Assembly (NCBI GenBank): GCA_035236585.1
Contig: CP141127.1
Span: 69,235,495-69,299,494 of the forward strand
Reading direction: 5' to 3'
Origin: Warburgia ugandensis
Lineage: Eukaryota > Streptophyta > Magnoliopsida > Canellales > Canellaceae
Length of the DNA: 64,000 nucleotides
Below the pieces are notes generated by a model. That model was not told the origin of the DNA, did not search any database, and saw nothing but the letters and a program-made list of their open reading frames with translations. Made by a program: the position numbers and the translations under genes. Shown in pieces: positions 56,941 through 64,000 of the stretch. Each line of letters begins with the position of its first letter. Within the stretch, counting starts at the first letter, position 1.

Positions 56941-58054
56941 TCTAAGGACATCTTATATTTACTATGTGTAGTAACTAGCAGTATCTTCTCCTCGAATTTG
57001 CTTGGATATTACCCTATGTGTATTTTATCAATGAATTATCCTAGGTGTTTTTGGCTTACTTGGAACTCTTTATTAGTGTCATGGGATTTTAGTTGATAAA
57101 TATGTGGATTTATTATTTTGAATTGATAATATGAAATCATAGATTGCAAATGTCAAGTTAAGCATCTTTTTAGGATTCTAGTGATGTTATCTTCCAGAGG
57201 CGGTTATGGTGCTCTTTTTAGGTGATATCATTTTATATTAATTTTTGGCTTGAGCAATGAAAATTTGTTTAGTTGTTTCTTTTTGTAAATTCAATCTGGT
57301 CCTAGAATTTTCTCATGTTTTTTCAACTTGTGAATGTTGATTGACTAGTTAGGTTGCGAGGCCATTGTTGTTCTATTATATAATCACTATTTGTGCTTAA
57401 TGTTATTTGGCCTCTTAATTATTTTAGAAATTCAATTGTGTTCTTTCTTCTCCAGGGTCAGTGCTAATTTTTAAATAGTTGGATTTAGGATTGATTTGGA
57501 GACATAGGTTTACTAAAACCTAATCTTTTGTTACTTTAAGATATTTCTTTAATTGTGGCAACTTTTGAATGTGGTTCTAACATTGTAGTTCTCTATTCTT
57601 TTTTGTTTTTTATGGTGTTTCTTATTGCCTCATCATGTTCATAAGAATGAATTTACTGCACAAGGAACTGCTAATGTGCAATGCTTTGTGGATTTGCACT
57701 ACAAAGATTGTTAAGAGAACAATGACTAATCTTGTTGTGAAATTTCACAAGGAGTTCGCAATTTGCTTTCTTGGTTCATGGTTTCAACTTCAAGCCACTT
57801 TGATGTACTGTTGAAGTCATTGTAGGTTTTCCTTTAGATTACGTTTGTAGTTTGTTAACTTCTTATATTTTCCATGTGCAATAAGAAGATGCCTCTTTAC
57901 TTCAATCTTTTCCTAGATAATCTCCATCCCTTCTTTCAATGGATTAATCTAGGGGATTTTTGGCCTACTTTGAACTCTTTGTTACTTTCATGTGATTTTT
58001 GAGAAATATGCTGATTTAATTTTTTTAATTTGAAATTTGAAATCATAGAAAGCA
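56941..58054 (-). repeat. Array D, inverted units (T-rich), right of element A
   Basis: Same orientation as 22849-26799, with landmarks AATGAATTATCCTAGG-type (57030), TGATGTTATCTTCCAGAGG (57181) and CTAATCTTGTTGTGAAATTTC (57726). Relative to the point where A entered (26799), about 450 bases of the unit are missing here. Confidence 0.7.
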
Positions 58055-60159
58055 AATTGCTAACCTTTTGTAGAATTTCACAGGTCAAATAGTTATAATT
58101 CTCTTGAAAATCTTTCTCCTACAAATCCATAAAGAATCATACATAAGCAATCTCTCATGCAAAAATTTTGACCATGAGCATATGAAGGCGATCAATAAAC
58201 ACCATAAAAGAACTAGATCAGAGAACTACTAAAGGCATGATGACATTGTGGAATTACCATAGTTGGAAAAATATCTTAAAGCAACAAATATTAGTTACGA
58301 TTAAACACATGTCTCAAAATCAATCTTCCAATTCAACCGTTCAAGGATTAACAGTACCCCTACAAAACAAAGAATTTTTTTTTATGAAATATCTAAGAGG
58401 CCACATAACAACCAACACAAACAATAATTGTATAAGAGTACAACTATGGCCTAACAATCGAACTCAAAGATCAACATTTACAACTTAAGGAAAGCGTGGA
58501 AAATTCAAGGATTGATTTGAATTTTCAAAATGATAAAATAAGAAAAAAAAATAAAAATTGAATGATGGTTCATTGTTGTAGTAGTGCATACTATATAAAA
58601 TGACATTGGCCAAAAAAAAAGAAGAAAAAAACCCCTTTTGAAGACAACATCATTGTAATCCAAAAAAGACAACTAACTCAACATTTACAATCCACAAATT
58701 TCATTATTACCAATCTAAAAATTTAAATCTGCATATTTCTCACTAAATCACATGATGCTTGAAGAGAGTTTGAAGTAGGTTGAAAATCCCCTAGACTAAT
58801 TCATTAACAAAAGACATTGAGTTTATCCAAGTAAAATCTTAAGCAGAGAAGCATCCTCTTACTGTGCCCAACAAATGTAAGAAGTTGCCATCGAGTTACA
58901 ATTGTAATCTAGAGAAAAAAAAAAAACCAAAAATTTGGAAAAACTTCAATACCATATCGTATTAGTTTAAAGTGGAAAAAAAGAACTAAGAAAGCAAATC
59001 ACAAATTCCTTGTGAAATATCATATGAAGGCTAGTTATTGTTCTCCTAACAATCTTCCTCATGGAACACCACAAACAGTCATACATAAGTAGTTCCTCAC
59101 TTAGAAATTTTAGTCTTACACACATGACTTGCGAACAAGAAACACCAAGAAAAGAAGAAGATCAGAGAACTACTATTGTCATGATCACATTATAGAATTG
59201 CCACAATTAGAGAAATGTCTTGAAGTAATAAAAGATTAGGTTTGACTAAACCCATCTCTCCAAATCAATCCTAAAATTTGGCCATTCAAAGATTAGTAAC
59301 AACCTTGGAGAACAAAAAATATGACTAAATTCCTAACATAACTGAGAGGCCACATAACAAAGGACACAAACATTGATTATACAAAAGTACAACTAGGGCC
59401 TCAACTTTCCAATCAACAGTCACAAATTGTTGAAACCTTAGCAAATTCAATGATTGAATTGAATTTTGAAAAGGAAAAAAACAGAAGGATATTTCATTGT
59501 CATAGCAAGAGTGTACAATAAAATGACATTAGTCAAAGAAAAGAACACACAAAAACCCCTGTTATAGACAACATCATTGGAAACCCAAAAGACACAAAAC
59601 TCAACAACTGCAATCCACAATTTCAACATTACCAATTTGGAAAATTAAATCCTCATATTTCTCAAGTAAATCATGATGCTAAAAAAGTGTTTAAAGAAGG
59701 CAAAAAATTCCCTAAACTAATTCATTGACAATAGACATGGAGGTTATCCAAGTAAAATCTTAAGAGAAGATGCATTCTTTTCTTGTGCATAAGAAACGTA
59801 AAAGGTATTAGAAAACTACAACTATAATATAAGGAAAAAGAATTAAAAAGCTGCAAAAAATTCAATATCATATTGAGTAGGTTTAAAGTGGAAGATAAGA
59901 ACTAGGAAAATTGCAAACCCCTTATGAAATTTGATAGCTAGATTGGTTATTATTCCTTGACAATCTTCCTCCTTAAATTCCATGAAAATCATACATAAGT
60001 GATTCCTTGAACTGACATTTCAACATTATACATATGTCTAGCTCATAAGAAGCATTAGGAAAAGCATATCAAAGAACTACTAATCTCATGACCACAATGG
60101 GTTACCCCAATTAAAAAATATCTTATGGTAACAAAAGATCAAGTTTGACTAAGCCTATG
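58055..60159 (+). repeat. Array D (A-rich orientation), right segment
   Basis: Orientation returns to that of 16.3-22.8 kb near 58055. About 2.3 units, with the CATTGGCC-AAAA...GACAACATCATTG landmark at 58605 and its counterpart at 59526 (period 921). The segment is interrupted at 60159 by solo LTR E. Confidence 0.75.
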
Positions 60160-60724
60160 TGTAACGACCCGAAAATTTTACTATTGCATGATCAAGATAT
60201 GAGTTTTCTAGGAGAATAACTTTTTATGAAATTATAATCAAGAACTAAGACATATATAATTGATTGTACTTAGAAAATGGAATCCAACGACCCAAAGAAT
60301 GTTGAAAACAAAGTCCAGATGAGGAAGTTATGGGATTTCAAAGTCAGAGCTATTAGAAAAAAAAAACCTAAAGAACATGAATTTGAAACTATGAAATCTG
60401 GATTCTACTCATTGATATGATTTTAATGCCACTAAGTTTGCTGAAATCGGAGATTGGACTTACAAAAGAGTATTTTTGTAATTCACTAGTGTGCCCCATT
60501 TGTATAATTGGTGGTTAGCATGCTTTTGATTGAAATCATGATGTTTGAAAAACATCATTAACATAGAAGAATTAAAGAAAAAGAATTAATTTAAAATCAT
60601 TTAAAGGAGGCGTCAGAATTGATACTAACACCCCTCGCACTTAAACCCCAAAAGAACAAACATTACGTTTGTTCTCAAACCCGACAAAGTAAAAGAAACC
60701 TAACAAAAGAAAGAGAGAAGAAGA

Positions 60725-60824
60725 GAAGAAGAAGAAGAAGAAGAAGAAGAAGAAGAAGAAGAAGAAGAAGAAGAAGAAGAAGAAGAAGAAGAAGAAGAAG
60801 AAGAAGAAGAAGAAGAAGAAGAAG
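60725..60824. repeat. (GAA)n microsatellite inside solo LTR E
   Basis: About 33 GAA units followed by GA-rich DNA to about 60900. It produces the low-complexity Arg-rich, Leu-rich and Ser-rich open frames at 60619-61040, which are not genes. Confidence 0.95.
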
Positions 60825-61329
60825 GAAGAGGAAGGAGAAAGAGAAGGGAGAGGGAGAGAAGAAGAGGAGAGAGAAGAGAGGAAAGGAGAGAGGGGGGAAA
60901 AGCCATGCCGCCGAAGAACTCAGCCATGCCGGTAATGAGGAGGAGAAGATGGGGTTTTTGGTCTGGCTGGAATTTGTAGCGGCTGTTGAAAAAGATGGCA
61001 GCTTGGATCGATGATCCGAGCATTTCATCTCCTTCAGCACGATGCCACGAGTTAGACCCCTCTGGTTTTGCTATGATCAGAGAAGAATTGAAGCGAGATT
61101 GAGAGGGGAATAGTGCACGTGGCTAGGGATGGAGCATTTCATAGCAGATCTGATCTGATCTAGCATGCCTTGGAAGGGGAAAAACATGGTCACACCTTCT
61201 TTAGGTAAGATCTACAAAACCCTGTTCTTAAATTGGTCAAATTTGTTAGATCTATGAATTTCTAGCCTAAATCTAAATTTAAGGATGATCCAACCATCCA
61301 TTTCTTAATCTAAGCTTATGGATAGGTAG

Positions 61330-61790
61330 ATACACAGTTGGAAAACCTTAAAATTAACTCAGATTGCTGATCTAGGCTATAAGATCGTTGGACAATCTTA
61401 GCCATCCAATCGGGTACTATTTATACAGTAAGAATTTGATGTCTAATAGGTGATCAAACACTATAGTTGGATTAAACAGCCTTGAAATTGCTATAATATA
61501 GGAGGAATTGATGAATTTAGATGTAAATTGACTGCAAACAGATCAGACGATCTTAGTCGTCCGATCGGGTACTGTTCACACAGTAATTTTGCAGTGTCTA
61601 ATAGACAATCAGACACCACGAATGAAGCCTACGACCGTGAATTAACTAGGATGTGACAACAATGTTGTAATTTGGATGAAAACCTATCATGAAACCTTAG
61701 CCATCCGATCTGTCACTATTCAAACAGTGACTTGTTGATGTCGGATTGATGATCAGACCCCACAAATGAGTCCTAATCATCAATCCAAAG
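61330..61790. repeat. Three imperfect tandem units of about 150 bp in solo LTR E
   Basis: The phrase CTTAG-C-TCC-ATCGGGTACT and the following CAGTA...GATGTCTAATAGG...GATCA-ACAC occur near 61395, 61550 and 61696. Each unit has a small inverted repeat: TACT/AGTA, TACTG/CAGTA and CACT/AGTG. Confidence 0.65.
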
Positions 61791-62539
61791 CTGGAAGTGG
61801 TCTATTCGACCAATGTAGACCCCTAGATTAGTTAAATTTGACCATGTAATCTGATGGAAAATACAATTTAGATGTCCACATAGATCTAACCATAGATCTC
61901 AACCCTAAACTAAGGACAGACATCAACAGAAGCCTTGATCAACTCACATGAGTCTTGATCGTCCATTTAAAGATTTGAGAATGATGATCCAAGCCTTGGA
62001 TTGCATCAGATTCTTAAAATTATGATCATAATTAAATCTAAATACCTTTGTGTATGTGAATGTATTAAGAAAAGAATTTCTACGCATTGTATAGATTGAA
62101 AGGGATGGGGTCGATTGTGAAGAAGAGGGCAATTAAAGCTAGTGGAATCTGATGAACGTGTGACATGAGGTAGGTGAAAATTTAAGACAGCACGTCTAAA
62201 TAATAAGATGCATGTTCTATTCATGATCTTATTTCTAATTATGGATGTTATGAAACAAAAATGGTATGGTTTATATTCGACATGCCTTAAATTGAAATGA
62301 TGAAAATAATGTTAATTAAAAGAATTGCATGTTATAATTGATGCTTATGACTTGTACATCATGTATGTGAATTGCAAAATTATATTTATGGTACATGGGG
62401 TACCATGTCAGTATTGATCATGTATGAATCTAGGTTTATAGATACATCCTTAGTAGGTTATCACCAAATAAGTGAGGATGTTATTCTTGTTATGAAATAT
62501 ATGAACAGGAGAATTGCCTCCTATTATGATTATTTTACA

Positions 62540-62911
62540 TCTAGGCATGGAGGCCTAAGAACTTTGTTTTAGATAGGCATAGGCTTGGAAATGCTATGCT
62601 AGGAGAGTTATGAGGGTTTGGCCACCCGCTCTCTGAAATTTATTATGTTATGGATATCAAGTATTATGTGTTGCTAAAAGTCGGGTGGGGCAATTATGGG
62701 AAGTCCACCACTATGATAGCCATGGTCCTCCCATACGAACATGGATATTGTGATTTCCACCGAGGATGGTATAGGTGGATTATTGAGTAGTTATCTGGGC
62801 ACGCTGTACAGATTCTAACTACATGCATACTAATCCTTATATTTGAAGCACTATGGTGCTTATATGATGGCATTATGAGATGCCTCATATGATATGGCAT
62901 GATGATATGCC
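62540..62911 (+). other. Conserved LTR block with hairpins II-IV (solo LTR E)
   Basis: Counterpart of 6080-6420 and 52640-52990. Hairpin II is AGCAC-TATG-GTGCT (62847-62860), two paired changes from family B with the loop TATG kept. Hairpin III is GGCAT-TATGAG-ATGCC (62869-62884) and IV is GGCAT-GATGAT-ATGCC (62896-62911). Confidence 0.65.
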
Positions 62912-63510
62912 TTATATTGTTTTCCCAACAACGACTAGAGGATTGTGGACCTCGTATAGTGAGGGGCATGAGGATTATATTGATATACCAGTAGATGCTA
63001 GATGATTATGAACCCCGCATGATGAGGAGCATGATTTTGAAACCCAATATAGTCTGGGAATGTGGATTAGGAGACTTATTGATTATATTCATAATTTTGT
63101 ATTTCTTTTAACAATTTCCATATATGTGGATTAATGCTATATGTATATCATTGATGGCATAGTTTCATATAAGTTTTCATAAGGGTATATGCATGGGTAG
63201 AACTGTTATGCAAAGTATGGTTATGGAATTGGATTATCTTATTTAAATGATAAAGGATAATTGCAAATACTTGATTTATTAATGGATTATTGATATTTAT
63301 GAAACATGCTACTATTTGATTATCAATTGATTATTAGATTATAAAACATGTTAATACTTGGTTTAACAATGAAGTAATGAATTATGAAACGTATTGTAAA
63401 TTCAAGTCAATATAATTGTTATGAGAATGAAGGTTCTAAATAATGTAAATTAATCAATTCATAATTAAATTTAACATGCTTCTTAAACTCCCCTACCAAG
63501 TATAGCTTGC

Positions 63511-63547
63511 TGAGATATTGTAAATGTTTTATGTTTACAATATCTCA
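63511..63547 (+). other. Perfect 14-bp stem-loop near the 3' end of solo LTR E
   Basis: TGAGATATTGTAAA pairs fully with TTTACAATATCTCA around a 9-base loop. It lies 15 bases after CCCTACCAAG, as in family B. Confidence 0.75.
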
Positions 63548-63906
63548 GATACAGATAGACAAGAGAAGATGTACACAAGAAGAAGAATCCAGCAACCATA
63601 CTTCTATGCTCAGGTATACATTTTATTAAAGCTTTTGTATTGTGTAGGTAGTTAATCATTTGAATTGTGATATTGGACATTTAATATGATGTTTATGGGG
63701 GCTATACAAGTGAACCATTGGATGGATCTTGTTTTCAAGAAATGAATGTCTATCTTCTAGAAAAACTATATATATATATATGTAGTATGAGCATCAAGGT
63801 GAACTTCAAAGAAAAATCTTTCGTTGTTTTTGTATTTTAAAATTTAGAAGTGCGCCATCTTTTGAAATAAATGTGAAAATATTCATGAAAACCCCAGGGT
63901 GTCACA

Positions 63907-64000
63907 CTATGTCTCAAAAGCAATCTTGAAATTCCACTATTTAAAGATTAGCATCAGCTTGGAAAACAAGAACATAATTGAATTTTAGAAATATCCATCA
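63907..64000 (+). repeat. Array D (A-rich orientation) resumes
   Basis: After solo LTR E the unit continues (CTCAAAAGCAATCTTGAAAT, AAAGATTAGCATCAGCTTGG) and runs off the right edge of the window. Confidence 0.75.

Larger units (their letters stand above)
60160..63906 (+). mobile_element. Solo LTR E, 3747 bp, Tekay-like
   Basis: It begins TGTAACGACCCGAAAATTTT and ends CCCCAGGGTGTCACA, flanked by CTATG at 60155-60159 and 63907-63911. It shares with family B the CACTAAG motif (60429-60435), the GCCACCCGC block with hairpins (62540-62911), the AGCTTGCTGAG and stem-loop at 63511-63547, and the GTGAACCATTGGATGGATC phrase near the end. Most of the rest is diverged. No internal region is attached. 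Confidence 0.88.

Noticed and set aside
60619-61040. Arg-rich, Leu-rich and Ser-rich open frames of 107-131 codons on both strands
   Set aside because: They are translations of the (GAA)n tract and GA-rich flank; all frames stay open because the repeat lacks stops.

Overview
This window looks like intergenic, heavily repetitive nuclear DNA from a seed plant with a large genome. It is AT-rich. It holds chromovirus-type Ty3/gypsy LTR retrotransposons of the Tekay/Del kind, RTE-type LINEs ending in (GAT)n, and long-period tandem repeats. I found no intact host gene, no rRNA or tRNA gene and no CRISPR array. Nearly every open reading frame is a transposon relic, an antisense shadow of one, or a product of simple-sequence repeats. 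The species cannot be named from the sequence.

Layout. (1) 1-8.35 kb: several copies of one very long LTR (family B), head to head: a minus-strand copy running off the left edge, a plus-strand copy ending at 7133, a minus-strand start fragment (7134-7559) and a small plus-strand piece (7.87-8.35 kb). (2) 8.35-16.26 kb: remains of a second retrotransposon family (C): unrecognised broken ORFs, a 3' non-coding region, an LTR (11928-14170), then a second copy of the 3' region and LTR, interrupted by a 650-bp higher-GC island that may be organellar. (3) 16.26-26.80 kb: a tandem array (D) with a unit of about 0.9-1.0 kb. It is split by a near-complete RTE LINE (18329-21529, 17-bp target-site duplication), switches orientation near 22.85 kb, and carries a second organelle-like island (25231-25663). 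(4) 26.80-about 54 kb: a degenerate Tekay-like element A sitting in array D. Its left LTR is split by a complete Tekay element (29190-41384, minus strand), whose reverse transcriptase is itself split by a 350-bp LINE fragment. Its right LTR is split by a 5546-bp solo LTR of family B (48242-53787, TSD ATGAA). (5) 53986-56517: a solo LTR of family C (TSD ATTAC). (6) 56.9-64.0 kb: array D again, first inverted, then from about 58.05 kb in the original orientation, split by a 3747-bp solo LTR, E (60160-63906, TSD CTATG).

How the parts relate. The order of events can be read from the nesting: array D, then element A, then Tekay, then the LINE fragment. Solo LTRs B, C2 and E were added and reduced by LTR-LTR recombination. 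None of the elements shown here can encode working proteins.

The most interesting unexplained signals are small structures inside the long LTRs. A 12-14-bp stem-loop near the 3' end, and a cluster of short hairpins about 350-650 bp upstream of it, keep their pairing between diverged copies through compensatory changes. A short motif near the LTR 5' end is shared by all the Tekay-like LTRs here. Also notable are a dense run of GATC sites in family B, the inverted phase of array D, and two islands of unlike composition embedded in repeats.
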